Part shown: piece by piece, positions 1-11,093 of the stretch
Numbering within the stretch: position 1 is the stretch's first letter
Layout of the letters: every line of letters begins with the position of its first letter
Origin: Musa acuminata AAA Group
Taxonomy: Eukaryota > Streptophyta > Magnoliopsida > Zingiberales > Musaceae
Direction: 5' to 3'
Assembly (NCBI RefSeq): GCF_036884655.1
Contig: NC_088342.1
Span: 16,134,001 to 16,198,000 of the forward strand
DNA: 64,000 nucleotides
Position numbers and translations under genes: made by a program
The notes under the pieces: model-generated
Seen by the model: only the letters and a program-made list of their open reading frames with translations
The model's database searches: none
What the model was told of the DNA's origin: nothing

Positions 1-371
1 AAATCATGCATTAAAATGTTGATTTTCGAATCTTTAACTCTAGAAGTGCCTTCGTGTGTGATTTCAAGAGTGTGCCATATGTCGAAAGCCGTTTCGCACA
101 AAGAAACCCGATTGAACTCATTTTTGTCCAAAGCGCAAAATAAGGCATTCATAGCCTTTGCGTTTAAAGAAAAATGCTTCTTCTCCAAATCCAACCATTC
201 GTTCATCGGTTTCGAGGGAATTTGAAAACTCTTTTCAACAATATTCCATAAATCCAAATTCATAGAAATCAAGAAAACTCTCATTCGAGTTTTCCAATAA
301 GTGTAGTCCAATCCATTAAACAACGGTGGACGAAAAACCGATAAGCCCTCTTGAAAATCATGAAGAGCCAT
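1..371 (-). CDS. Element H: copia gag N-terminus (partial, open to window edge)
   Basis: Reading on the minus strand from the ATG at 371 gives about 123 uninterrupted codons that run off the left edge. The protein begins MALHDFQEGLSVFRPPLFNG and carries the conserved blocks DYTYWKTRM, NAKAMNALFCALDKNEFN and CETAFDIW seen in the other gag copies of this window. This is the nucleocapsid precursor of a SIRE/Maximus-type Ty1/copia element (UBN2-like gag). Unlike most sibling copies it has no internal stop in this part, so H is probably one of the younger insertions. The rest of gag and pol lie left of the window. Start chosen because it sits just downstream of the PBS and matches the N-termini of the siblings. 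Confidence 0.85.
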   Translation of the reverse strand, partial: MALHDFQEGLSVFRPPLFNGLDYTYWKTRMRVFLISMNLDLWNIVEKSFQIPSKPMNEWLDLEKKHFSLNAKAMNALFCALDKNEFNRVSLCETAFDIWHTLEITHEGTSRVKDSKINILMHD

Positions 372-407
372 TTCTCTCGGGTGTAAATCTGAAATGAGAA
401 ATACCGG

Positions 408-419
408 GCTCTAATACCA
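408..419 (-). promoter_or_regulatory. Element H primer-binding site
   Basis: Minus-strand TGGTATTAGAGC lies 2 nt inside the LTR end. It is the initiator-Met-tRNA PBS with one change from TGGTATCAGAGC, the form seen in the other elements here. Confidence 0.85.
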
Positions 420-421
420 AC

Positions 422-2056
422 TGTTAGGATCAGAGCGGCACTAAGAGGGGGGGGGGGTGAATTAGTGCAGCGGATTAAAACGTCGGTTTTGGAAAATCTT
501 TCGTACGATAAAAATCGAACTTGAAAAGCTTAACTTGAACGCGTGTTCGTAAAGGTGTGCAGCAAAGGTAATGAGGAAATAAAGCATGTAAGAAGGTTTG
601 CAGTAATGTAAATAGCAATAAGAAAATGTAAATCAGAGATCACGCCAATTTTAAAGTGGTTCGGTCAAATGACCTACATCCACTTGCGAGGCCCTCTTCG
701 ATGAGGCTCCCACCTTCCACTAGCAAATCTCTTGAAGGGGAAGGACAAATACCCCTCTTACAACCTTTTACAAGCGGTTCACACTCTTACAAATTTTCAA
801 CAAGAAAGAAGGAGGTGAACACTCTAACAAATTGAAAACAAGACTTGCTAAGACTTTTCTAAAACCTTTTTCTCAATCTATTGCTTCTCAAAAAGTTATT
901 CTCTCAGCTGAGAATTGAGGGGTATTTATAGGCCTCAAGAGGATTCAAATTTGGGCTCCAAAATTTGAATTCTCTTTGGTTCTCGATGCTGGCGATGCCA
1001 CCGCCTGTCAGTGGCGGTGCCACCGCCTATCAGTGTCTGACACTAACAATGGACTAGCGGTGCCACCGCTTGGCACTCGGGTGCTGGGCGGTGCCACTGC
1101 CTGGCTCTTGGGTGCTAGGCGGTGCAACCGCCAGGTCTGGCGGTGCCACCGCCAGACCCTTCGGTTCTCTGGTTGGGCTTTAAATATAGCCCAAACCAAG
1201 TCTAATTTTGGGCCCAGTTGGCCCCTAACTAGGATATAGGATTATCTTTTAATTCTAATCCTAATTACATGTGAACTACATAACTAAAAACATCCTAAGC
1301 AAGTTTTCAACCGCGAACGTCGAGTCTTCTTCCGGCGAGCTTTTCGACGAACTTCCGACGGACTTCCGATATGCCCTCGGATTTCGTCCGACGGACTCCC
1401 GGCAAGCTCCTAGACTTCACGATTTGATATTGGCGAGTTCCAATGAGCTTCTTCGGAAAACTCTGATCTTTCTCGGCGAGCTCTGCGAACTTCCAACGAA
1501 CCTTCCGGCGAGCTTCCGAAAAACCCTTCGGCAAGCTCCCTACTCATTCTCGGCTAGTTCCTGGCAGCATTCCCGACGAACCTTTGGACTTTCGTCGAAC
1601 TACCGAACTCACAACAAATCCTTCACGCTTGAATTCGACACTTTGTTTCGCTTTATGTCTTCATCGTTATCGTAGTTAATCCTGCACACACAAGCCAAAA
1701 CTCTACTCCGATCTAGACAATTATTACAAAGTGAATTGACATTCTGTTGCCTGGCACGTCATTGGTTGGTGCTTCGTCCGATTCTTCGGCGCATCGTCCT
1801 CTCTTGCGGCTTGTTGCCCAATCGGCGGTTGACCTCCGCAACCCCGATATCCTTGGCGCAATTCCGCTCTTGGCCCGATGCCCGACGTCCAAAGCCTTCT
1901 GCCAGCCAATATCCTAACGTGATCTCCTCCGGCGCAACGTCAATTCCTTCTACGTTAACTGTCTAATCCTGATCGAGTAGACCTGCATCACTCAAAATGC
2001 AGTTAAACATCTAAACACAATCAATTAGTTTCGTCATCAAAATCCGAGATTCAACA
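422..2056 (-). repeat. Element H 5' LTR (1635 bp)
   Basis: On the minus strand it runs TGTTGAATC...CCTAACA, directly abutting the PBS, so it is the 5' LTR of the minus-oriented element H. It contains a TATA box (923-930, minus), a GC-rich array of GGCGGTGCCACCGCC-type palindromes (about 1000-1160), a long C/G homopolymer near its U5 end (about 447-457), and a region rich in CCGGCGAGCTTCCG-like repeats (1320-1640). Its length equals that of the NAG-B 3' LTR once the CHR-C insertion is removed (1635 bp). Short frames within it are composition effects, not genes. Confidence 0.88.
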
Positions 2057-3286
2057 AGACTAACTTCGATCAAGGAGAGGCAAATTGATTAAAGTAGGAG
2101 AAATTGAACATTAGGCCGTAGTGAACATGTCAAAAGATTGGACGTTAGGCTGGAGGATCGGTCGACATGTCGGTAGAAGGATTCATATCATGAATTTGGG
2201 CATCAGGCCGAAGGATCGGATATTGTGCCAAGGAGATCGAAAGTTACGAGAATCAACATGCCTATTGGGTATTACGCTGAAGGAGAGGATGATGCGTTGA
2301 AGGATGGGACAAGCGCCAGATGAACCAATGACATGCCGCAAAAAGGATTCATGCTTTGTAATTATTTATCTAAGATTGAAATAATTTAGGTAGCTAATTG
2401 AGTTAGCTTTTGGTATAATCATTCTAACTCAATTAGGGGCCAATTAGGCCTTAATTTGGATTGTTTTGGGCTCATTGGGAGGCTCATTCAATGACCCAAA
2501 AGTTGGGTCAGGCGGTGGCACCGCCAGAACAGACGGTGGAACCGCTCGTGAGTTACAAAACTCAAAAAAACCCAGTCTCCGAGGTTGTCAGGTGATGATA
2601 CCACCAGACTAGGCAATGGTACTACCCAGTGATAATGTGTCAAGTGGTGGTACCACCCAGTGTCAAGCTGCAAGCAGTGGTCTCGCCTAGTGTAGGAGGT
2701 GGTACTGCTCGTACCCAGAAGACCCAAACATTTAAATTTTTGGCTCCATTTTTTAAACCATTTGGGGCATATAAATACCCCACTTGGGCAGCAAAAAAGA
2801 TGCAAAAATTCTTAAGGAAAAAACTAAGTAAACTCTACCAAAACTTTGAGTTCCCTCCTATAGTGCCTAGAGTTAGTCCTAAGGGAGGTGTGTGAGGGAT
2901 TACTTGTTAAAGAGTGGCTTATTAAGGTTATCGCCTAGACCCATGAGAAGGAGAAAGGGGTATAAAAGGGTAGTTGATATTCACCCATTGGAAAAAGATT
3001 TGTAGTGGAAGCCGATGGCCTCGAGTGAAGAGGAATCGGGAGTGGATGTAGGTTATGATGACCGAACCACTATAAAAATCTAGTTTGCATTTACTTTAAG
3101 TTCTTTACTTTAATAGCAAACTAATTTCTTATTTTCACTATGCTTATGAATGCTTTTAAGTCAAGCATCTTTCCAACACATTTTCATCGAGTGAAGTTTT
3201 TCGAATCGACGTGATTTTATCGCTGCACTAATTCACCCCCTCCCCCCCCCCCCCCTCTCCCTCTTATTGTCATATTGATCCTAACA
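2057..3286 (+). repeat. LTR I, 5' part displaced by element H
   Basis: Plus-oriented LTR of the same superfamily. It has a TATA box at 2770-2777, palindromes of the GGTGGTACCACC dialect (2510-2720), a transcript-leader-like segment, a C-rich tract (3235-3255) and the terminal CTAACA at 3281-3286. The first ~80 bp expected from NAG-G's LTR are absent because H sits there, so the remainder should lie left of the window. It abuts ANG-E-family integrase sequence. Neither a PBS nor a PPT is seen, so this may be a solo LTR. Confidence 0.75.
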
Positions 3287-3576
3287 ATCATGAATGTAAA
3301 TGCATCCAAGAGGATACAAGATAAGGTGAATAGTGCATACCTATGACATATGCAACTTGCGAGCCTTGCCTTCGTGGAAAACTGACCAACTCTCCATTTA
3401 GTGGAACTGGAGAGAGATCCACTGAGTTATTAGAATTTATACATAGTGATGTATATGGTCCCATATCAACTCAGGCCATAGGTGGTTACCCATACTTCAT
3501 TATATTTACTGATTATTTCTGCCGATAAAGGATCATCCACTCCTAGTATCATGAGAGGAATATCTTATGTGTTCTT
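3287..3576 (+). pseudogene. ANG-E-family scrap: integrase zinc-finger/core fragment joined to LTR fragment
   Basis: 3340-3528 encodes a copia GAG-pre-integrase/integrase piece (TCEPCLRGKLTNSPFSGTGE, then LLEFIHSDVYGP), closely matching the ANG-E integrase at 54950-55100. Upstream, sequence matching ANG-E 52060-52115 is joined to it by an internal deletion. From about 3529 it switches to ANG-E-type LTR sequence (compare 59797-59860). It is a deletion derivative of an Angela/Tork-like element, interrupted at 3577 by element L. Confidence 0.75.
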
Positions 3577-5329
3577 TGTTGAATCTCGGATTTTGATGAT
3601 GAAGTCAATTGTCATTTGTTATCTAATCTATATGTTGAGATAAGTGTGCTGGAGTAACTACGATGAAAGTAAGATATGCAGCAGGAGTTGTGCCGGAGTC
3701 AAGACAATGATCACGTTGGGAGTTCGAGAGTTCGATGGAAGTTCGGATAGTCGTCAGAGGTTCTGCGGGAACAAATCCGAGAAGTCCATAAGCTTGCCAA
3801 AGAAACTCGTCAGAACTCGCCAAGTGGATCGTCGCAAGTCCAGGAGTTTGCCAGAAGTCCGCAAGAGCATCACTGAGGGTACATCGGATGATCAACGAAA
3901 GTTCACTAGAAGCTCGCCGGAAGAAGCGATTGACGCACCGGAGCAAGTTGCAGTAAATGTCTTAGGAAATATTGTAGTTAGCACAATGATTAAGTTGGAA
4001 ATGGGAGGTGATCCCATTAACTTAATCTTGGGGCAATTAGGCCCCTGAAAAACCCAAATTGGGCCGAATGGATCAACCCATTCGGACCCTGATTTCTGCA
4101 AGCCGGTTGAACCGCCCAAGCCAGGAGGTGGCATCGCTTGGGCTAAGTCTCTAAGTGAGACTAGGCGGTGCAACCGCCCCAGCCAGGAGGTGGCACCGCT
4201 TGGGCTCAGTCTCCGAGCGAGACTAGGCGGTGTAACCTCCCCTGACAAGAGGTGGCACCGCCTGAGCGAGGTCTTCGAGCTCTGGCAGGAGGTGCAACCG
4301 CCTCAGTCAGGCGGTGGCACCGCCTGAGCTTGGTCTTCGAGCTCTAGCAGAAGTTGCAACCGCCCCTGACAGGAGGTGGCACCGCCCAGAGGCTCAGTCT
4401 TCGAGCTCTGCTAGGCGGTGCAACCGCCTTAGTCAGGAGGTGCAACCGCCAGATCCCAGAATTCCGGGAATTGACAGTTTTGAGCTCCAAATTCAAGCTG
4501 GGTTGGGGCCTATAAATACCCCACCCATTCAGCACTGAAAGGGTACTGAATATACACCGAAATCCTGATCTTGTTCTGTGATTTTTAGAGCTCAAAATTG
4601 TTGTAAAGCCCAAAAGTTCTTCTCCCTCTTTTCTTCCAAGTTCTGAGCTTTAAAGAGAGGAGAGAAAATTTTGTAAGGGTTGTCTCCTAAGCCCGTCAAA
4701 AGGAGTGAAACTGTAAAAGGGTGGTTGGCCTTCGCCTATTGAAGGAAGGCCTCTAGTTGACGTCGGTGACCTCTTCGGTGGAGGAAGCCAAAAGTGGAGT
4801 AGGTCAAGATTGACTGAACCACTCTAAATCTCGGTTTGCATTTACTTTGAGCATATTATCTTTACTGCAAACCTCTTCTAAAGCTTACTGCTTTCTGCAC
4901 ATATACGATCATGTTTCAAGCTTTGCACTTTCCGAATCGGCGTTTAGACGTAAATCAGTTTTATTGTACGATCATCATATTTCTGTTTGCGTTTACGTTT
5001 TGATTTCTATCATAACTGCAAACTGCCTTTATATCCTTGCTTAAACTGCATCTCGCTTAATCAAGTGATTTACGAATCAGCATTTAGACGTAAATCAGTT
5101 TTTTCATACGAATATCATATTTCAGTTTGCGCCTACTATCTGATTAGAATCATAACTGCAAACTGCATTTATATCTTTGCTGCATCTTGCTTAAACAAAA
5201 GTTAAAGTGATTTACGAATCGGCTTTCTTACCAAAATCACTTTTAACGAACGAACGCAGTTTTTATTTTTCGTAGAAGGTTTTCCACTGCACTAATTCAC
5301 CCCCCCTTTTAGTGCTCTTGATCATAACA
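3577..5329 (+). repeat. Element L 5' LTR (1753 bp)
   Basis: Starts TGTTGAATCTCGG and ends ATCATAACA, followed by a PBS. Contains a long GC-rich palindromic array (about 4100-4450), TATA at 4511-4518, and three copies of a motif around TTTGCGTTTACGTAAATCAGTTTT-type sequence in 4900-5240. The flank TTCTT (3572-3576) is the candidate left TSD; its partner is not found because element L is truncated on the right. Confidence 0.88.
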
Positions 5330-5331
5330 AT

Positions 5332-5343
5332 TGGTATCAGAGC
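5332..5343 (+). promoter_or_regulatory. Element L primer-binding site
   Basis: TGGTATCAGAGC, 2 nt after the LTR end; complementary to initiator Met-tRNA. Confidence 0.92.
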
Positions 5344-5379
5344 GGGGTTAACTCTCAAACGGATTAAAACCCAAGAGAG

Positions 5380-6052
5380 ATGGCATACGCCGAAAACCAA
5401 GAGGGCCATTCTATTACACGTCCACCCATGTTGAATGGGATGGACTACACCTATTGGAAGACCCAAATGAAGATCTTTCTTATTTCTATGGATTTTGAAC
5501 TTTGGAATCTTGTCGAAAATGGATTTTCGAAGTCTTTTCTTCCAATGATCGATTGGAATGAATTGGAGAAGAAGGCTTTCGCTCTTAATGCAAAGGCTAT
5601 GAATGCCTTAATTTGTGCGCTTGATAAAAATGAGTTCAACCGTGTTTCGGTTTGTGAAACCGCATTTGATATTTGGCACACACTCGAAGTGACTCACGAT
5701 GGCACAAGTAGAGTGAAAGAGTCAAAAATCAATCTTTTGTTACATTCTTTCGAACTTTTCTGGACGAAACCGAGTGAGACTATTGGCGACATGTTTACCC
5801 ATTTCACGGATGTCGTCAACGGTCTAAAAGGACTCGGAAAAAGTTTTTGGATTTTGAGCTCGTAAATAAGGTTCTAAGATCCCTTCCTTAGAGTTGGGAT
5901 CCTAAAGTCACTGCTATTCAAGAGGCGAAAGATCTAAACAACTTTCCTCTTGAAGAACTAATCGGGTCATTAATGACCTACGAGATGACTTGCAAAGCTC
6001 ATGAAGAGCATGAAGACATCCTTCCAAAGAACAGGAAGGATATGGCACTTAG
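5380..6052 (+). pseudogene. Element L copia gag, broken and interrupted
   Basis: Begins MAYAENQEGHSITRPPMLNG and matches SIRE-M gag throughout (DYTYWKTQMKIF, NAKAMNALICALDKNEFN). A one-base frameshift near 5845 ends the first frame at 5865, and an in-frame stop follows near 5888. Homology continues through ELIGSLMTYEM to about 6050. At 6053 NAG-A is inserted (likely TSD CTTAG, 6048-6052). The zinc knuckle and pol of L are not found in the window, probably lost in the deletion ending at 10920/10921. No functional Gag can be made. Confidence 0.85.
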
Positions 6053-7631
6053 TGTTGAATCTCGAATTTTGATGATGAAACTAATTGATTGTATTTAGAT
6101 GTTTAACTGCATTTTGAGTGATGCAGGGCTACTCGATCAGGATTAGACAGTTAACGCAGGAGGAATTGACGTTGCGCCGGAAGAGATCACGTCAGGATAT
6201 TGGATGGCTGAACGCTTCAGACGTCGGGCATCAGGCTAAGGAAAGCGGAATTGCGCCAAGGATATCGGGGTTACGGAGGTCAATCGCCGATTGGGCAACA
6301 AGCCGCAAGAGAGGACGATGCACCGAAGAATCGGACGAAGCGCCAACCAATGACGTGCCGGGCAACAGAATGTCAATTCGCGTTGTAATAATTGTCTAGA
6401 TCAGAGTTGAGTTTTGGTTTGTGTGTGCAAGATTAACTACGATAACGATGAAGACATAAAGCGAAACAAAGTGCCAGAGTCAAGCGTGAAGGATTCGTTG
6501 CGAGTTCGAGAGTTCGACGGAAGTCCGAAGGTTCATCGGGAATGCTGCCGGAACTAGCCGAGAATGAGTAGGGAGCTTGCCGAAGGGTTTTTCGGAAGTT
6601 CACCGGAAGGTTCGTTGGAAGTTCGCGGAGCTCGCCGAGAAAGATCGGAGCTTGTCGAAGAAGCTCGTTGGAACTCGTCAAGATCAAATCGTGAAGTCTA
6701 GGAGCTTGCCGGGAGTCCGTAGAATGGTTTCCGAGAGTTTATCGAAAAATCGTCGGAAGTTCGCCGGAAGCTCGTCGGAAGAAGTCTTGACTTACGGACT
6801 TTGTAATAGCTTAGAAAATGTCTTTAAATTCATAGTTAGCATGTTAATTAGGGTTAGGATTAGGTGTTAATCCAATAACCCAAGTAGGGGCCAATTGGGC
6901 CCGAGTTCGGACTGGTTTGGGCCAAATTTGGAGCCCAACCAGTGAGCTGAATTGGTCTAGGCGGTGGCACCGCCCAGCACCCAAGAGCTGGGCGGTGGCA
7001 CCGCTTGACTGGGCGATGGCACCGCCCAGCACTGTGACAGGCGGTGGCACCGCCACTAACAGGCGGTGGCACCGCCGGCCTCGGAAACCCAAGAGAATTC
7101 AAATTTTGGAGCCCAAATTTGAATCCTCTTGGGGCCTATAAATACCCCTTATTTCTCAGCAGAGAATACAACCTTTTGAGAAGCTAGAAGTTGAGAAAAG
7201 CTTTAGGAAAAGTCTTGTTTTCAATAGCTTGAGTGTTCACCTCCTTTCTTTTCATTGAAATATTTGTAAAACGGTGAACCACTTGTAAGAGGTTGTAAGA
7301 GGGGTGTAAGAAGGAGGTTGATCTTCACCTAGTAAAGGAAGATCATTAGTGGATGCCGGTGGCCTCGACGGAAGAGGAATCGGAGGAGTGGATGTAGGTC
7401 ACGATTGACCGAACCACTATAAACTACCGTCTTCTCTGGTTTGCATTTTATTCTTGCCATTTACATACTGCAAACTACTTTACTTAGTCACTACGCTTCC
7501 ATACGCTTCTAAGTTATTAAGCTTTTCAAGTTCGATCTTTTATCGTACGAAAGATTTTATCAAAACTGACGTTTTAATCCGCTGCACTAATTCACCCCCC
7601 CCCCCCTCTTAGTGCCGCTCCGATCCTAACA
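6053..7631 (+). repeat. NAG-A 5' LTR (1579 bp)
   Basis: Runs TGTTGAATC...GATCCTAACA. Contains a palindromic array (about 6955-7080, repeated GGCGGTGGCACCGCC), TATA at 7137-7144, and a C homopolymer followed by CTCTTAGTGCCGC near the U5 end. Inserted into element L gag. No 3' LTR survives. Confidence 0.9.
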
Positions 7632-7633
7632 AT

Positions 7634-7645
7634 TGGTATCAGAGC
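7634..7645 (+). promoter_or_regulatory. NAG-A primer-binding site
   Basis: TGGTATCAGAGC two bases after the LTR terminus. Confidence 0.92.
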
Positions 7646-7681
7646 CCGGTATTTATCATTTCGGATTTACACCCGAGAGAA

Positions 7682-8613
7682 ATGGCTCTTCATGGCTTTC
7701 AAGAGGGCTTATCGGTTTTTCGTCCACCGTTGTTTAACGGATTGGATTACACTTATTGGAAAACTCGAATGAGAGTTTTATTGATTTCTATGAATTTGGA
7801 TATATGAAATATTGTTGAAAATGGTTTTCAACTTCCCTCTAAACTGATGAACAAATGGTCGGATTTGGAGAAGAAGTATTTTTCTTTAAACGCAAAGGCT
7901 ATGAATGCCTTATTTTGCGTTTTGGACAAAAATGAGTTCAATCGGATTTCTATGTGCGAAACGGCTTTTGATATTTGGCGAACACTTGAAATCATGCACG
8001 AGGGAACTAGTAGAGTCAAAGACTCGAAAGTTAACATTTTATTGAATGATTTTGAGCTTTTTCAAATGCAACCAAGCGAGACTATAGGCGACATGTACAC
8101 CCGTTTCACGGATGTCGTCAATAATCTAAGAGTTCTTGGTAAATCTTTTTCGAATTTTGATCTCGTAAGCAAGATCTTAAGATCCCTTCTAAAAAGGTGG
8201 GATTCTAAAATAACCGCAATACAAGAAACAAAAGATTTAAATATTTTTCCACTTGAAGAACTAATTGGTTTGTTGATGACATATGAAATGGTGCATAATG
8301 CACATGATGAACAAAATCACCTTCCAAAGAACAGGAAGGATTTGGAACCCCGGACAAATGAATACCACTTAGTAATGACTCAAGTGATGAGGACAATGAT
8401 GAACTTGAACTTCGAACACTAAATCTTAATAAGTTTATTAAACAAAAATCTAAAATAAACAATGAACTTGAACGGAGGGAGAGGCCAAAGAAGAGGAAGG
8501 CAACCAAGGATGAATCAAGAACTTCCAAAGGTGAAATGGAGAATTGGGCTTTGACGGGCTTCGACTACAAGGTAAGTAACTCAACTCTCTTGAATTATTT
8601 TGAAATTACTTGA
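7682..8613 (+). pseudogene. NAG-A gag remnant (no zinc knuckle, no pol)
   Basis: Starts MALHGFQEGLSVFRPPLFNG, the SIRE-type gag N-terminus. A stop at 7805-7807 replaces the Trp of the conserved DLW-NIVENG block (TGG to TGA). The frame then stays open from 7847 to about 8420, where a one-base loss relative to NAG-B shifts it. The acidic/basic tail (SSDEDND, then RPKKRKATKDESRTSKG) continues to about 8613. Compared with SIRE-M gag, the CCHC zinc knuckles and everything downstream are missing. The region after the tail is AT-rich filler, shared with NAG-B and NAG-G. Confidence 0.85.
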
Positions 8614-10920
8614 TGTTTTCCATGATGTATTTTCTCTTTTCTTTTGAATAATTATTTTTCTTGAAAATTGTATGTTTTATGTTAATAAAATAAAATGTTA
8701 GATTTAAATAATCATATATATGTGCTTGAGAAGCAAGAATGTGTATTTTGATGATTTCCATATTAACTTTCAATGATGATGCATGGTTTTTATATGGAAG
8801 GCTTGATGATATTTTTTTTAAACCTTGTCTTTGGTTTTCAAACATGATGTATGTTTTTGACATAAGAACAAAACTTGAGCATGCTAATATAAAGTCAATC
8901 ACATAAATTAAAACTAAAGAAGTTTTAGTTATCAATAAGAATCATTCAAAATTATGTTCAATGAAACCATTGCATAATGATGTAATGAAAATATTAAACA
9001 TTTTGAAACCATGTTTTAGTGTCATGCATAATAATCATGCTTAATAAATTTCAAAATTATGCATATGAATCTTGTGATTTATGGATTATTGTTTTTTACC
9101 ATAATGAAAGTGCCTTATTAATCTTTGTTGTCATAAATCTTACACTTTCAATTTTAAACATTATACATGTTTTTATTTGGTATAAGTGAAATAAAATCAT
9201 ATGAATTGAAACAACTAAAAAGAGGAAAATATTTTTTCCTTGAAAATTTATTTTTCTCTATCCTATTGATCTTGATGTTTATTATGATAAATCTATGTAT
9301 ACCATTTTGAATCTCTTGAAAGTAATGTTGATATTTTGATGATTTTGATTATTTAAATTTGAAATGAGTTTTATCAAAATCATGATATTGATTTCTTGGA
9401 ATAACATGAGATTACCTTTGATGATCATTTTGATTCATGGAATTTTGGATTCATGACTTGGTCTTACATTTGTTTATGAGATAGTTGAAATCTTTGTACG
9501 TTTGAATTCTTCCCTTCTCCTTTCAATTTATGCATGTTATATTTTAAAGATTTAAAACCATGTTTTGGTATCATGCATATCTAAGAAATATTGATGTGAC
9601 AAATTGAATAAGTTGAAAATGAATGATGATTTTTCTCTTGAATATAAATTGTGATATTTTTTATATAAATCATCATTTTGATTTCTCAACATTCGATACA
9701 TGAGATTTTATTATAAATCAAAATTTCTCATTAATTAATCTTCTACGATTTTACTTTATATTCTCTTGAGAGGAGATTTTCTAAATGAATCATGATTTTT
9801 CCTTGTGAGTTCTTGGAGTTATTACTTGATTTTTCTTTTAAAACAAGATCTCTTCTTTGTACTCCTATGATTTTTCTTGATATTTTATTTAAAGAAGATA
9901 TTTACTATATGAATCATGTCTTTTGGTATTCAAATGATTTTATCCTTCATGACATGATTTCTTTGTATTTATGGCTTGCATGGCTTGAAATGTTTTGGTA
10001 TAATGCATGCAATGATGAAATATTCATAAAGTTAAAATGATGTATGCAATACTTATGATAATGATGTACATGATGTATTTATTGCATATGATGTGTATCA
10101 TGAATGCTTTAAATGATGAATGTTTGGTATCATGATCAACATGTTGATAAATGCTTAAAAATTTTAATGTTTGAGTATCATGTATGATATGCTTATTAAT
10201 GATGATTGATTTATTTTTCGGTATCGTGCATGAAAAATAAGGTTATTGAAATTGTGTATGTTTTAATTTGAATATATAATGATGCACAAATAAGAATGAT
10301 ACTTACCTTTGTCATAATATGAAAAATTATATTCATGACTTGAATCTTCCTTTCTTTTTGCCAATGACAATGGGAGAGAAAAAGTTGTTAATGTGCTATC
10401 TTGAATTGATGTAAAGGGTAATCTCAAAGATAAATTAGCTACCTTGCACAAGTCAAGAAAATGCAAAAATTTGCTTACCTTCTTGCACATCTAAAGAAAA
10501 GATACAAATGTAACACTTGCCAAATTATTTGCTTGCCTCATGTAAAACATGGTCCCTTGCTAGTTTGGTATTTTGCTAAGGAAGTAAAAATGACACTTCT
10601 CAAAAGAGAAGAAAAAGCTTACCGTCTTGAACATCTTTAATATGCTAGCTAGCATGATGTACAATTTGCTATCTTGAACATTACAAAGAAATACTATCAT
10701 GCACATTGCAAAGAAAAGCAAATATGCCAACTTGCACATCTTTAAATTTGCTAGCTTGTATGTAGTAAAACTTTCATAATGTAAAAGTTGCTAGCTTATA
10801 GAGAAGCAAAGAATTGCTATCTCGAAAGAAGCAAAAAATGCAAAACTTAGAAAACTTGCAATATAATTGCTCTTGCCATGCTTTGTATCAAAAATAGGTT
10901 GATATCCTTAAAAGCATCGC
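8614..10920 (+). other. NAG-A AT-rich filler, truncated on the right
   Basis: About 2.3 kb of AT-rich sequence without coding signal, in place of pol. The first ~750 bp are close to NAG-B 21092-21840. Later parts carry diverged repeats built from GCTAGCTTGCA and GAAAAGCAAA words, and one degenerate PPT-like hairpin (10340-10385). Homology to NAG-B stops abruptly at 10920, where LTR fragment K begins, so the 3' end and 3' LTR of NAG-A are deleted. Confidence 0.75.
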
Positions 10921-11093
10921 CTGGCAGAGCTCGAAGACTGAGCTCAAGCGGTGCCACCTCCTGTCAGGGGAGGTTGCACCGCCCAGTCTCGCTCGGAGAC
11001 TGAGCCCCAGACGGTGCCACCGCCTGGCAGGAGCGGTTGCACCTCCCAGTCTGGCTCGGAGACTAAGCCCAGGCGGTGCAACCTGTTAGGTTC
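10921..11093 (-). repeat. LTR fragment K, left piece
   Basis: Minus-oriented LTR sequence from the GC-rich palindromic array, closest to element L's LTR (about 4200-4450). It is truncated at 10921 and interrupted at 11094 by SIRE-M. The SIRE-M TSD CAACC occupies 11089-11093. Confidence 0.78.

Noticed and set aside
1271..1675. 134-codon plus-strand frame in the element H LTR
   Set aside because: Antisense to the LTR and made of GAGCTTCCG-like repeats; the same frame appears and breaks in other LTR copies.
3644..4048. 134-codon plus-strand frame in the element L LTR
   Set aside because: Also appears in LTR K on the other strand (19263-19667), but lies in the U3/leader repeat region and lacks any known domain; probably a by-product of the repeated TTCGxxxGAAG words.
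5332..5343. tRNA genes suggested by repeated TGGTATCAGAGC
   Set aside because: These are primer-binding sites complementary to the 3' end of initiator Met-tRNA; no cloverleaf surrounds them.
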